From Actinoallomurus spadix (GTDB lineage: Bacteria; Actinomycetota; Actinomycetes; Streptosporangiales; Streptosporangiaceae), in assembly GCF_024055725.1 (NCBI RefSeq), contig NZ_JAMXMX010000012.1:1-64000 (forward strand): 64,000 nt of DNA, written 5' to 3'. The notes under the pieces were generated by a model. The model made no database searches, was not told the origin of the DNA, and saw only the letters and a program-made list of their open reading frames with translations. Shown here in pieces: positions 1 to 8,372 of the stretch (its first letter is position 1; each line of letters starts with the position of its first letter). The position numbers and the translations under genes were made by a program.

Positions 1-48
1 GATGGTACTGCACTGGAGACGGTGTGGGAGAGTAGGACGCCGCCGGAC
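1..48 (+). rRNA. rrf: 5S ribosomal RNA, 3' end (partial)
   Basis: The first 48 bases match the 3' third of an actinobacterial 5S rRNA: ATGGTACTGC, then GGAGAGTAGG and the closing CGCCGCCGGAC. The 5' part lies outside the window. A perfect intrinsic terminator follows 8 nt later, as expected at the end of an rrn operon. The call rests on recognising this conserved 5S tail. Confidence 0.9.
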
Positions 49-56
49 ACTTACAC

Positions 57-90
57 AAAAAGGGCCGCCTTCCGAGGCGGCCCTTTTTGT
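57..90 (+). terminator. rho-independent terminator of the rRNA operon
   Basis: A 14-bp perfect stem (57-70 with 75-88, AAAAAGGGCCGCCT against its complement) closes on a TCCG tetraloop and ends in a T run. This is the strongest classical terminator in the window. It directly follows the 5S tail and isolates the rrn operon from the gene at 146. Confidence 0.95.
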
Positions 91-145
91 ATTTACAGGG
101 CACAATGGAGCCGACAGTGCTCCCCCAGTGAAACGGTTTGATGTG

Positions 146-2233
146 ATGAGCGCGGAACGAGATCAACGCGACGGCGAGGGGCGTGATCGGCGTCCACGGC
201 CGGGACGCCAGGACCGCGCCGGCGGTTCCTCGAGTGGATCTCGTGGCGGTCAGGGCGGTCAGCAGGGATCGTCCGGTGGCTTCGCCGGCCGCAGGGCAGG
301 CCGGCCACGGCGGGACGACTCCGCCGGTGGATACGGTGGCGAGCGTTCGGCCTCCGCAGGCGGTCGCTCCGGCGCCGCCCGTCCGGGCGGCTTCCGGAAG
401 CCCCCCGGGGACCCGCAGCGGCAGCGCGGTGCGCAGCGACCAGGCGGTTTCAGCGCTCGGGACGACGAGACCGAGGGCCGGCCTCAGCCTCGCCGGCCCA
501 AGCCTTTCCGCGGTGACGCGGAGGGCACGGGCGGACGCGGCCGTTTCCAGCGGCGGGATGACTCCGGCGGACGCGGCACCCCCCGGACCGGAGGCGGCCG
601 TCCGTCCTCTGCCGGAAACCGCCGCGACGAGCGCGGTGGACCTCAGAACGGACGGCCAGCCGGCTGGCGCGACAAAGACGGCCGCACGTCCCAGCGTCCT
701 GCCGATCGTTACCCGAGGCGTGACGCCGAAGGGAATGAACGTCGGGAAGAGCGTGACTCCCGTACCCGCGACTCCCACACACGGGACGGCCGCCCGGCCG
801 GACCGCGCGATTCGGGTCGGCGGGACGAGGGCCGGACCGGTGGCCGCGGTGGCTTCTCGCGCGGTGAAGGCACGCAGCGTCGTACGAGTGCGGGTGGCGC
901 TTCGCGCCGAGACGATCGGCCTGCGGGCGGCGCGGGAGGGTTTCGCCGATCCAAGGAGGGATCCGGCCCTCGGGATCGGTCCCAGGAGGGCTCCGGGTAC
1001 CGCGAGGGCGGCAAGGAACGTTTCCAGCGCCGTGACGCGGGTGGAAGCGGGTTCCAGCGCCGTGACGCGGGCGCGAGCGGGGGCCGGCGCCGAGACGAGG
1101 GCGCGAGTGGGTTCCAGCGCCGGGATGAAGGCGCGAGTGGTGGTCCGCGCCGTGAGGGAGGCCGCCGGGACCTCCGCGACAGGCAGGGCGGCGGTCCGCG
1201 CGACGGCCGTGGCGAAGGCCAGAAAGGTGGCTTCCGGCGGCGCGACGACGCTCAAGGCGCACGGGGACCGGCCGAGCGGGGTGCGCGTCGGCCGGGTCGT
1301 GACGGCGGGCCGTCGGATGCTCCGCGACCGCGCCGTGAGCCCGGCCCGCCCGTCCCTGAAGAGGTCACGGGCGCGGAACTCGACGCGGCGGCTCGGGCCG
1401 AGCTGAGGACGCTGTCGAAGGATTTCGCGACAGAGGTCGCCCGCCATCTGGTGATGGCCGGCCGGTTGATCGACGAGGATCCCGAGCTGGCCTACCAGCA
1501 CGCGCTCGCCGCACGTGGACGCGCGGCCCGGGTCGGTATCGTCCGCGAGGCCTGCGGGCTCGCGGCCTACCACGCGGGCCTGTGGTCCGTCGCCTTGTCA
1601 GAGCTCCGGGCGGCGCGCCGCCTGACCGGCCAGGAGGCGTATCTCGCCATCATGGCCGATGCCGAACGAGGGCTCGGCCGGCCTGAGCGCGCCCTCGACC
1701 TGGCCAAGTCGGACGAGGCGCGCCGTCTCCCACAGGCCGAGGCGATCGAGATGCGCATCGTCGAGTCGGGGGCTCGCCGCGATCTCGGTCAGCCCGGTGC
1801 GGCGGTCCTCGCACTGCAGGTTCCCGAGCTGAAGGACGACCGGTGGCGGCCGTGGTCGGCCCGGCTGTTCTACGCGTACGCCGACGCGCTCGCCGCAGCG
1901 GACCGGGAGGACGAGGCCGTCGACTGGTTCGCACGGGCCTCTGCGGCCGACCGCGATGGCGAGACGGACGCGGCGGAGCGCTATGCCGAGCTCGAGGGTC
2001 TGGACATCATCGACACCGAGTTCGCCGACACGGACTTCGGCGGAGACGCCGGAGTCGACGCCGATGCGGGTTCGGCGGGGACGCCCGGATCGGGCACCGG
2101 TACGCCGTCCGATGCGGCCGCCCTGGCGGAGACGGACGTGAGCGCCCCGGCGGAGACCGGAGGCGAGCCTGGCGGGGAGCCCGAGGCGGTCGCCGACTCC
2201 GAGGCGCCGCGAGGAGACGCCGAGGGCGACTGA
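146..2233 (+). CDS. disordered Arg/Gly/Asp-rich protein with C-terminal TPR-like domain
   Basis: This 695-residue protein has an unusual build. Residues 1 to about 404 are almost entirely Arg, Gly, Asp, Ser, Gln and Pro with RGG/RRD-like patches, so they are probably disordered and nucleic-acid binding. Residues 405 to about 625 are helical and TPR-like (alternating Ala/Leu helices with AYQHALAARGRAA and ALDLAKS segments). The last 70 residues are acidic. Four near-perfect 10-residue repeats with the core FQRRDAG lie around residues 293-333. I chose ATG 146; GTG 143 and GTG 128 are alternative in-frame starts, and no clear Shine-Dalgarno decides between them. Homologues next to tlyA/nadK/recN are annotated only as TPR proteins, as far as I recall. 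A role in RNA binding or ribosome biology is inferred from composition and from the adjacent rrn operon; the exact function is unknown. Confidence 0.8.
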   Translation: MSAERDQRDGEGRDRRPRPGRQDRAGGSSSGSRGGQGGQQGSSGGFAGRRAGRPRRDDSAGGYGGERSASAGGRSGAARPGGFRKPPGDPQRQRGAQRPGGFSARDDETEGRPQPRRPKPFRGDAEGTGGRGRFQRRDDSGGRGTPRTGGGRPSSAGNRRDERGGPQNGRPAGWRDKDGRTSQRPADRYPRRDAEGNERREERDSRTRDSHTRDGRPAGPRDSGRRDEGRTGGRGGFSRGEGTQRRTSAGGASRRDDRPAGGAGGFRRSKEGSGPRDRSQEGSGYREGGKERFQRRDAGGSGFQRRDAGASGGRRRDEGASGFQRRDEGASGGPRREGGRRDLRDRQGGGPRDGRGEGQKGGFRRRDDAQGARGPAERGARRPGRDGGPSDAPRPRREPGPPVPEEVTGAELDAAARAELRTLSKDFATEVARHLVMAGRLIDEDPELAYQHALAARGRAARVGIVREACGLAAYHAGLWSVALSELRAARRLTGQEAYLAIMADAERGLGRPERALDLAKSDEARRLPQAEAIEMRIVESGARRDLGQPGAAVLALQVPELKDDRWRPWSARLFYAYADALAAADREDEAVDWFARASAADRDGETDAAERYAELEGLDIIDTEFADTDFGGDAGVDADAGSAGTPGSGTGTPSDAAALAETDVSAPAETGGEPGGEPEAVADSEAPRGDAEGD
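1021..1151 (+). repeat. in-frame 30-nt tandem repeat, four copies plus partial fifth
   Basis: Units start at 1021, 1051, 1081 and 1111, with a decayed fifth at 1141. The core is TTCCAGCGCCG followed by a GAC/GAT-rich half. The period is 10 codons, so copy-number change keeps the frame. Units 1 and 2 are the most alike; unit 3 has lost the Phe-Gln pair. The array lies within the disordered Arg-rich segment of the surrounding gene. Confidence 0.9.
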
Positions 2234-2289
2234 GACGACGACTGAGACGCGAGGGCCGCCGTCCGTCCCTGCACGGGCGGACGCGGCCC

Positions 2290-3216
2290 TCAGCGTTCGT
2301 CGAGCGCGTGCATGATGCCCGCGACGTTGTTGCGAGCCGAACTGATGATCTCGACCTTCTCCGCCGCCCGCGGGTCGGCGTCCGGCGTGAACGCGTGGTA
2401 CCGGCCCGCCGTGCGCTCGTGGACCATGGCGACCGCGTGGTCCAGGTCCAAGCGCTGGTCGTGGGCCTCGGCGACGAGCTCCACCCAGAGCCGGAGTTCC
2501 TCCACCGACCGGTCGAGCGTCTCGTCGACCGGCTCGACCGGTCCGAAATGGCTGAACAACAGGCGTGACGGCCGTAGCGCGCGGAAGCGCTCCAGCGACG
2601 CCAGGGCGGTGTCCAGGTCGAAGTCCGGAGGCGGCGTCGCCGGGCGCAGGTCGGCGGTCTCCGGGATGTAGACCCTGGCGGCGTCCCCGACGTACAGGTC
2701 TCCGGTGAGTGAGTCCAGCAGGCCGACGTGATGCTTGGCATGCCCGGGGGAGTAGTGGCTCTCCAGCCGTCTCCCGCCGCCGAGGTCGACCTCGCCGATG
2801 TCCTCCACGGCCCGGATGCGTACGGCGTCGGTGGGCTTGAGGTCGCCGAACAGGGTGTCCAATGCGTCGCCCCAGACCATCCGGGCGCTCCGCATCAGCC
2901 GGCTCGGGTCGGCCAGATGGCGGGCGCCCTTCTCGTGGACGACGATCTCGGCGTTGGGGAACATCTCCGCGATGTCGCCGACTCCGCCCGCGTGGTCGAG
3001 GTGGATGTGCGTGACGACGACGGTGGCCAGGTCCGCCGGGCCGACCCCGGCGGCCGCCAGCGCGTCACGTACGACCGGGGCGGAGTTGCCCGCGCCGGTC
3101 TCCACCAGGCAGGGCCGGTCGGAGCGGATGAGATACCCCGCGGTGATCCCCGTATATCCGGCCATCCTGGTATCGATCTCGAAGACGTCGTTGCCCAGGT
3201 CGGTGATCGAGTCCAC
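2290..3216 (-). CDS. metallo-beta-lactamase-fold hydrolase
   Basis: This 308-residue protein carries the MBL zinc motif HIHLDH at residues 70-75 (HxHxDH), followed by the downstream ligand regions SPGHAKHH and FSHFGP. It is expected to be a cytosolic binuclear metal-dependent hydrolase. The family includes glyoxalase II, lactonases and phosphodiesterases, and the substrate cannot be read from sequence. The start is GTG 3216, chosen because GGAGG lies 5 nt upstream; the open frame continues to 3429 without a better site. It is transcribed away from the SSB-like gene at 3334, so the 117-bp gap probably holds divergent promoters. Confidence 0.85.
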   Translation of the reverse strand: MDSITDLGNDVFEIDTRMAGYTGITAGYLIRSDRPCLVETGAGNSAPVVRDALAAAGVGPADLATVVVTHIHLDHAGGVGDIAEMFPNAEIVVHEKGARHLADPSRLMRSARMVWGDALDTLFGDLKPTDAVRIRAVEDIGEVDLGGGRRLESHYSPGHAKHHVGLLDSLTGDLYVGDAARVYIPETADLRPATPPPDFDLDTALASLERFRALRPSRLLFSHFGPVEPVDETLDRSVEELRLWVELVAEAHDQRLDLDHAVAMVHERTAGRYHAFTPDADPRAAEKVEIISSARNNVAGIMHALDER

Positions 3217-3333
3217 GTGTGCCTCCGGTTTTCCACAGATGCGAGGGGCGGGGTTACGCCGTCCTGACCGATCGCCCCATCGTAAAGACAGCGCCACGGG
3301 CATACCGCGTGGCGGTCGCGAGGGGAGCAGGTC

Positions 3334-3768
3334 ATGGATCAGAGCGAGAGGCCACTGCCGCAGGGCGGCACGCCCGATGTCGTCGCGACGGGCTCCGGCC
3401 CGCACGGCGCCGCCGACGCGGTGGCGCACGTCAACGAGATCATTCTGGTCGGGCGGCTCTCCGGCGCGCCGGAGTGCAAGCCGTTACCCGGAGGCGGGCA
3501 GGTCGCGGTCTGGCGGCTCATCGTCGAGCATCGGGATGCCCGGTCGCCCCAGGACGCCATCGACACGATCCGTTGCGTCACCTATGACCCCTCGGTTCAG
3601 GAGGGTGTCCGTGACTGGCGGCACGGAGACGTCATCGAGGTCCGCGGAGCCCTGCGCCACCGTTTCTGGCGTGGCCCGGACGGCGGCCCCCGGGGGCTGT
3701 ACGAAGTGGAGGCAACGGTCGCGCTCCGCCGCGACGGCAGGGGCCCCGGCGACGCGGTGCCGGTGTGA
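3334..3768 (+). CDS. single-stranded DNA-binding protein, short OB-fold paralogue
   Basis: This 144-residue protein has an SSB-like OB fold: NEIILVGRLSGAPECKPLPGGG at its start, then VAVWRLIVEH, RCVTYD and DVIEVRGALRHRFW. That resembles the beta strands of bacterial SSB. It lacks the long acidic C-terminal tail (DDxxPF) that recruits partners in the housekeeping SSB, and ends in an Arg-rich then GDAVPV segment. It is therefore more likely an accessory SSB-like protein than the essential ssb. ATG 3334 follows a GGGAG motif. It is preceded by the divergent MBL hydrolase. Confidence 0.75.
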   Translation: MDQSERPLPQGGTPDVVATGSGPHGAADAVAHVNEIILVGRLSGAPECKPLPGGGQVAVWRLIVEHRDARSPQDAIDTIRCVTYDPSVQEGVRDWRHGDVIEVRGALRHRFWRGPDGGPRGLYEVEATVALRRDGRGPGDAVPV

Positions 3769-3878
3769 CGGCGAGCCCGCCGCGCCCCGTCCGCGCGCGG
3801 CGGGCGACGCCGAAGCCCGAGGTGAACGGTGGTCTCGGCGTTTCATTGCACGCCCGGCGCAGGATTTAGATCACTTTT

Positions 3879-3925
3879 CAAGATCATCAAAGGGCCTCCG
3901 AAAGATGATCTTGCTCGTCTAGCCT
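3879..3925 (+). promoter_or_regulatory. inverted-repeat operator with leaderless-type -10
   Basis: A perfect 10-bp inverted repeat (CAAGATCATC at 3879-3888, GATGATCTTG at 3904-3913, 15-nt spacer) lies just upstream of a TAGCCT hexamer (3920-3925, TANNNT type). Seven bases later comes the ATG of the serine hydrolase at 3933, with no Shine-Dalgarno. The geometry suggests a leaderless transcript and a repressor or activator site covering the -35 and spacer region. The surroundings are noticeably AT-richer than the genome average. Confidence 0.55.
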
Positions 3926-3932
3926 GTCGATC

Positions 3933-5375
3933 ATGCACATCTCCCGCCTATGTAACCGGGGCGTGGTCGGTCTCCTGGCAGCCGGCGCGTTGCTGGGATC
4001 GTCCATGGCACCGGCCCGGGCCGATACGGACCCGCCGCCCATCAGCGCCATCGCGGACAAGCTTCAGCAGACGATGGACGGCCTGCGGCTCCAGGACGTC
4101 CTCGACACCGACCCGGTGACCACGACCGCCGCGGCCCGTACCCTCACGGCGAACGCGGTCGACAAGGACGCGCAGACGCCGAAGCAGCAGGCGCGGCTGC
4201 TGGCCGCCGCCGCGGACGCCCAGCCGATCTCCCAGCAGCCGCAGCTCGACGCCACCGTCATCGAGCTGGACGAGCAGAACCGGCCGATCTCGTCGGGCAC
4301 AGTGCTGATGAGTCCGCAGTACCCGCACGGCAAGGTCGTCCCGGTCGACCGGAACTTCCACACCAGCGACGTGCGCTGGCGGCAGTGGGACGACTCCGGC
4401 TGGTACACCAACCACGGTCAGGGCACGATCGACGTGGTTCCGGGGCGGGAGAACGCCTCGACCGACTTCATGCTGCCCTACCCGGCCTCGGTCCTGAAGC
4501 TGATGATCAACTTCGGGGTGCTGCGGCTGGTGGACAAGGGCGTCGTCAAGCTCGACGACACCTACGCCTACAACCCGACCAGCATCAGCTCCCTGTGCGG
4601 CGGGGCGAGCAGCGACACGATCCGCAACTACATCGACGCGTCGCTGACCTGGTCCTCCAACGGGGCCTCGTGCGCGCTGCTGAAGATGCTGTGGGACCAC
4701 GACGCGGTCAGTGACCTGAACCAGACGTTCCAGGACCTGGGTCTGGAGACGCTGCAGGTCAAGGAGACCAACCCGGCCAACGGCGGGCACTGGAGCAACC
4801 CGGTCACGATGAGCTCCCTGGACACCGCCAAGCTCCTGGCGCTGATCAACGGCGCGCCCGGTACGGTCTGGACCACCCCGAACGGCAAGGCGGTCACCAG
4901 CGACGTGCTCAGCCCCGCCTCACGGGAGTTCTTCAAGAAGGAGCTCGCCCAGCAGGGCATGAACGACGTCCTGTCGACGGTGAACTGGTGCGGCGCGGAC
5001 TACCCGGCGCCCGGGATCCCGCAGCTCGTCCCGTCCCGGTGGATCGCCGCGGACGGCACCGTGACGGTCGACGGCGACGCCTACCAGCACGACGTGCGGC
5101 CCTGCAACGCCAAGGCCGAGGTGACGTTCGCCCACAAGACCGGCCTGGTCTCCAACTCCGGTAGCGACGCCGGCATCGTCCGGTCACTGCCCGGCAAGAC
5201 CGCCCGCAACTACATCATCGTGGTGTTCTCCAACCTGGGGAACCAGTACATCGACCCGAACCGCCCGCCGACCGCGCCGGGCGCCCACCCGGTCGCCTAC
5301 AGCGAGAAGTACGCCCAGCTCGGGCTGGCCATCGACCAGTACGAGGCTCGGCACTACTTCGCTTCGCGGCGCTAG
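3933..5375 (+). CDS. secreted beta-lactamase-related serine hydrolase
   Basis: This 480-residue protein starts with a signal peptide (hydrophobic core VVGLLAAGALLGSS, cleavage near ARA at 29-31). It contains the three landmarks of penicillin-recognising serine enzymes: SVLK at 186-189 (catalytic Ser and Lys), SSN at 241-243 (SxN) and KTG at 402-404. This points to class A beta-lactamase or D-alanyl-D-alanine carboxypeptidase/endopeptidase chemistry outside the membrane. The long spacing between SxN and KTG and the 150-residue N-terminal extension are unusual for a resistance enzyme, so a peptidoglycan or self-modifying role is more likely. There is no ribosome-binding site; a TAGCCT box 7 nt upstream suggests leaderless expression. 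Confidence 0.8.
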   Translation: MHISRLCNRGVVGLLAAGALLGSSMAPARADTDPPPISAIADKLQQTMDGLRLQDVLDTDPVTTTAAARTLTANAVDKDAQTPKQQARLLAAAADAQPISQQPQLDATVIELDEQNRPISSGTVLMSPQYPHGKVVPVDRNFHTSDVRWRQWDDSGWYTNHGQGTIDVVPGRENASTDFMLPYPASVLKLMINFGVLRLVDKGVVKLDDTYAYNPTSISSLCGGASSDTIRNYIDASLTWSSNGASCALLKMLWDHDAVSDLNQTFQDLGLETLQVKETNPANGGHWSNPVTMSSLDTAKLLALINGAPGTVWTTPNGKAVTSDVLSPASREFFKKELAQQGMNDVLSTVNWCGADYPAPGIPQLVPSRWIAADGTVTVDGDAYQHDVRPCNAKAEVTFAHKTGLVSNSGSDAGIVRSLPGKTARNYIIVVFSNLGNQYIDPNRPPTAPGAHPVAYSEKYAQLGLAIDQYEARHYFASRR

Positions 5376-5380
5376 CCGAC

Positions 5381-5413
5381 GGACCCCGGGCCGGCCCGCC
5401 CGGCCCGGGGTCC
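5381..5413. terminator. GC-rich hairpin between convergent genes
   Basis: A 14-bp perfect stem (5381-5394 with 5400-5413) closes on a 5-nt loop immediately after the serine hydrolase stop codon. There is no T run, as is common for actinomycete terminators. The position between convergent genes fits bidirectional termination. Confidence 0.65.
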
Positions 5414-5432
5414 AGGTCCAGGGTCCCCGCCC

Positions 5433-5468
5433 GGTCCAGGCCCAGGGCCCGGTCCAGGCCCAGGGCCC
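5433..5468. repeat. 18-nt direct repeat, two exact copies
   Basis: Two adjacent identical copies (5433-5450, 5451-5468) of GGTCCAGGCCCAGGGCCC are followed by degenerate GGCCCC runs. They fill the spacer between the convergent serine hydrolase and DUF1015 genes. No coding function is evident. Confidence 0.85.
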
Positions 5469-5514
5469 GGCCCCGGCCCCACCGGCCCCGGCCCGGGGAC
5501 TCTGGTTCGCCCCG

Positions 5515-6768
5515 TCAGCCGGCGGCGAAGGTCCGCATGACCAGGCCCGTACGAGGCTTCGGCCCGAAGGACGTGGACTTGCGCGGGACCTTCTCGCCGT
5601 TCGCCGCGACCGCCAGCACGTCCGGGACCTTCAGCGGATTGAGGATCACCGCCGTGCCGCCGTCGCGCCGGGCCTTCGCGACGGCGCGGGCGGCGTCGTG
5701 GTGAACGATCCGCACGTTGCGCTCGTCGTCCTCGACGCCCCACACCCGGGAAATCAGCAGCCGATGCAGTACGGCGGTGTCCAGCCGCCGCCACCGGTCG
5801 GAGGACCCCTCCGGCATGGAGCGTTCCACCTGGGCCGGATCCGGGTCGGTGAGCAGGACGAACTCCCCATCACCGCCCAGCAGGAACGCGGTGTCCTCGT
5901 GGGCGGCGAGCCGTTCGAGCCCGGCCGCCAGGTCGGGCCCCACCGGCTCGGCGCGGAACGCCGCCTTCGCCCGCCGTACCGCCTCCGGAAGCGGGAGCCC
6001 GGGCAGCACCCGGTGGATGGCGCCCAGCCGCGGCGGATACTCGACGGAGTCCACGAGCAACGCCAGGCCGTAGTCCCAGGGACCCGGCCCGTCGTGCCGG
6101 CGGCGGAGCGCCTGGTAGGTGGCGTAGCGGTGGTGGCCGTCGGCGATCAGCGCCTGCCGTCCGCGCAGGTCTTCGGCGATCTTCGCCTGTTCGGCGGGGT
6201 CGCGGATCGCCCACAGCCGGTGCCGCACGTCATCACCGGTGCTCGCCTCCAGCACCGGAGGCAGGGACGACGCCACCTCGTCGACGATCCGGGCGGCCTC
6301 CGAGCCGGCACCGCCCTCGTACAGCAGGAAGATCGGCTCGAGGTTCGCCTCGGTCGCCGTCATCAGGGCGAGCCGGTCCCGTACCGGACCGGGATAGACG
6401 TGCTCGTGCGGGAGGATCACACCGGACCCGTCCTCGTGTACGGCGACCGCGCCGATCAGGCCACGCTGGACGACCGCCCCGGAGAGCTCCTCGTAGACGT
6501 ACAACGCGGGTTCGCCGTCGACGGTGAGGATGCCGGACGCCAGCCAGGAGCGCAGCGTCTTCGCGGCGTCGCGGTAATCGGCCTGCGGAAGGATCAGCCG
6601 GACCACGTTGTGCGGCTCCTCGGCCATGAACCGCGCCAGTGACTCCTCGTCGATGAGGTCGTACGGGGGAGACGTCACGGCGGCGAGCGAGTTCACTCGC
6701 GCGGTGTCGTACCGCACGGCTCGGAACGGACGAAGTGTAAGTCCGGGATCAATCGTCACATCGGGCAT
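5515..6768 (-). CDS. DUF1015 family protein
   Basis: This 417-residue protein reads through typical DUF1015 landmarks: TLRPFRAVRYD and SPPYDLIDEE near the start, the central LIADGHHRYATYQ, then the aspartate-rich end. It is a soluble protein of the usual family length (about 400-430). Biochemical function is not established for the family, although it has been linked to HTH/SerC-type neighbourhoods in other bacteria. The start is ATG 6768 (MPDVTIDPG), where similarity begins; a longer frame to 6825 would run over the divergent promoter region. It is transcribed away from the TPR gene at 6824. Confidence 0.85.
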   Translation of the reverse strand: MPDVTIDPGLTLRPFRAVRYDTARVNSLAAVTSPPYDLIDEESLARFMAEEPHNVVRLILPQADYRDAAKTLRSWLASGILTVDGEPALYVYEELSGAVVQRGLIGAVAVHEDGSGVILPHEHVYPGPVRDRLALMTATEANLEPIFLLYEGGAGSEAARIVDEVASSLPPVLEASTGDDVRHRLWAIRDPAEQAKIAEDLRGRQALIADGHHRYATYQALRRRHDGPGPWDYGLALLVDSVEYPPRLGAIHRVLPGLPLPEAVRRAKAAFRAEPVGPDLAAGLERLAAHEDTAFLLGGDGEFVLLTDPDPAQVERSMPEGSSDRWRRLDTAVLHRLLISRVWGVEDDERNVRIVHHDAARAVAKARRDGGTAVILNPLKVPDVLAVAANGEKVPRKSTSFGPKPRTGLVMRTFAAG

Positions 6769-6823
6769 GTTAGATACCGCGTCGTTGTTGGGACACAAGT
6801 GGAGTCGACGAACGGAGTCACAC

Positions 6824-7231
6824 ATGGTTCAAGGTGCGGATCACGGTCCTGATTCCCCGGGTGTCCCGGCCGGCGGCGTCTACGAGTGGTACCAGCGCGG
6901 TCTCGAACTCCTCAATGGTGGCAGCCCGGCCGCCGCGATCCAGCTCCTTGAGCACGCGGCGGCCGCCGAGCCGTCGTCCAGGAGCGTCCGGGAGGCGCTG
7001 GCACGCGCCCAGTACGGCGCGAAGCGGTACGCCGACGCCGCCGCCAACTTCCGTATGATCGTCGAGGCCGATCCGGCCGAGGACTACGCGCTGTTCGGCC
7101 TGGGCATGGCCCTGACCCGGACGGGAGACCTCACGGGGGCGGTCGAGCACCTGGCGCTCGCCTGCGCGATGCGCCCTGACAACAAGCACTACGCGACCGC
7201 GCTGCGGCACGCGCGAGCCCGGAAGGGATGA
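6824..7231 (+). CDS. small tetratricopeptide-repeat protein
   Basis: This 135-residue protein contains about three TPR helix pairs (YEWYQRGLELLNGGSPAAAI, ALARAQYGAKRYADAAANF, ALFGLGMALTRTGDLTGAV). It probably acts as a cytosolic protein-protein adaptor. ATG 6824 has CGGAG 7 nt upstream. It overlaps the AT-rich divergent promoter region shared with the DUF1015 gene. Its stop is separated from the HAD phosphatase start by one base, so the two are cotranscribed and probably translationally coupled. The partner is unknown. Confidence 0.85.
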   Translation: MVQGADHGPDSPGVPAGGVYEWYQRGLELLNGGSPAAAIQLLEHAAAAEPSSRSVREALARAQYGAKRYADAAANFRMIVEADPAEDYALFGLGMALTRTGDLTGAVEHLALACAMRPDNKHYATALRHARARKG

Positions 7232-7232
7232 G

Positions 7233-8213
7233 ATGCGAGGCAGTGACCGGCCGCTCGCCGAGGTCTATGACGTGGCGGTCCTCGACCTGGACGGCGTGAT
7301 CTACATCGGCCACGACCCGGTTCCGGGTGCCGCCGACGCGCTGGCCAAGGCACGGGCGGAGGGCATGCGCCTGGCGTTCGCGACCAACAACGCGTCACGG
7401 ACGCCGAGCGCGACGGCCGCGCTGATCACCGAGGTCGGGGTCCCCGCGGAGGCGGAGGACGTCGTGACGTCCGCGCAGGCCGCCGCGCGCCTCCTCGGGG
7501 AGCGGTTGCCGGCCGGGTCGAAGGTCCTCGTGGTCGGGGGCACCGGACTGCGGCACGCGCTGCGGGCCGCGGGCCTGCGGCCGGTGTCGACGGCCGCCGA
7601 GCGGCCCGTGGCCGTCGTCCAGGGGTTCGCCCCGGGGTTGTCGTACGACCTGATGGCCGAGGGGGGCCGCGCGGTCGCGGCGGGCGCGCTCTTCGTCGCG
7701 TCCAATGCCGACAGCACGATCCCGAGCCCCGGCGGGCCGCCGAGGCCGGGCAACGGATCGCTGGTGCAGGTGATCCGTACCGCCACCGGCGTGGACCCCA
7801 TCGTCACCGGCAAGCCCGAACTGCCGCTGCACCGGGAGACGATCCTGCGCACGGGCGCACAGCGGCCGTTGATTGTCGGAGATCGCCTCGACTCCGACAT
7901 CGAGGGCGCCAACAACGGCGGGGCCGACAGTTTGCTGGTGCTGACCGGCGTCGCCGACGCGCGGGCACTGCTGAGCGCGCCGGAGCGCGAGCGCCCGACG
8001 TACGTCGCCGAGGATCTCACCGGCCTCCTGGTGCCGCACCCGGAGGTGCGGCGGGCCGGCGGCTCGTACGCGTGCGGAGGCTGGACGGTCGGCCCCGACT
8101 TCTCGATGGGAGGCTCGGGGGACCGCATCGACGCCCTGCGCGCGCTCTGCGCGGCCGCCTGGGAGACCGGCGACGCCGCACGGGCGCGGAAGGCGTGGGA
8201 CAGTCTGTCGTGA
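7233..8213 (+). CDS. HAD-IIA family sugar phosphatase (NagD-like)
   Basis: This 326-residue HAD-superfamily hydrolase shows motif I DLDG at 18-21 (nucleophile Asp18, acid/base Asp20), motif II in ATNNASRTP, a class IIA cap, and motif IV GDRLDSDIEGA starting near residue 216. The closest known relatives are NagD/p-nitrophenyl phosphatases and glycerol-3-phosphate phosphatases, which dephosphorylate small sugar or glycerol phosphates with Mg2+. A glycerol-3-phosphate phosphatase role is known for the mycobacterial relative near tlyA; here it is inferred. It follows the TPR gene by one base. Confidence 0.85.
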   Translation: MRGSDRPLAEVYDVAVLDLDGVIYIGHDPVPGAADALAKARAEGMRLAFATNNASRTPSATAALITEVGVPAEAEDVVTSAQAAARLLGERLPAGSKVLVVGGTGLRHALRAAGLRPVSTAAERPVAVVQGFAPGLSYDLMAEGGRAVAAGALFVASNADSTIPSPGGPPRPGNGSLVQVIRTATGVDPIVTGKPELPLHRETILRTGAQRPLIVGDRLDSDIEGANNGGADSLLVLTGVADARALLSAPERERPTYVAEDLTGLLVPHPEVRRAGGSYACGGWTVGPDFSMGGSGDRIDALRALCAAAWETGDAARARKAWDSLS

Positions 8214-8315
8214 CGCGACGGACGCCCGCACGGGCCGCCCGTCCCGCGGAGCGGACGCGGACGGTGACGCGGGCGCGCGGCGCCGGGCGTCTCGCCGGCG
8301 CCGGTTCGGGGTCGA

Positions 8316-8372
8316 TCGAGTGGACCGGTCCGGCCCGGCTCAGGTCGAGTGGACCGGTCCGGCCCGGCTCAG
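8316..8372. repeat. 28-nt direct repeat with 29-nt period overlapping a gene end
   Basis: Two exact 28-nt copies (8316-8343 and 8345-8372) contain the palindrome GGACCGGTCC. The second copy includes the stop codon of the SCP2-like gene (8369-8371) and its last codons. Each copy may fold as a small hairpin between the two convergent genes. Such a perfect non-coding duplication is young or under selection. Confidence 0.85.

Noticed and set aside
1-145. Upstream start for the first protein (from base 2)
   Set aside because: This part is 5S rRNA and a terminator.
5433-5468. 18-nt direct repeat as an operator
   Set aside because: It lies between two convergent stop codons and is low-complexity GC sequence, so regulation of initiation is unlikely. 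It is reported only as a repeat.
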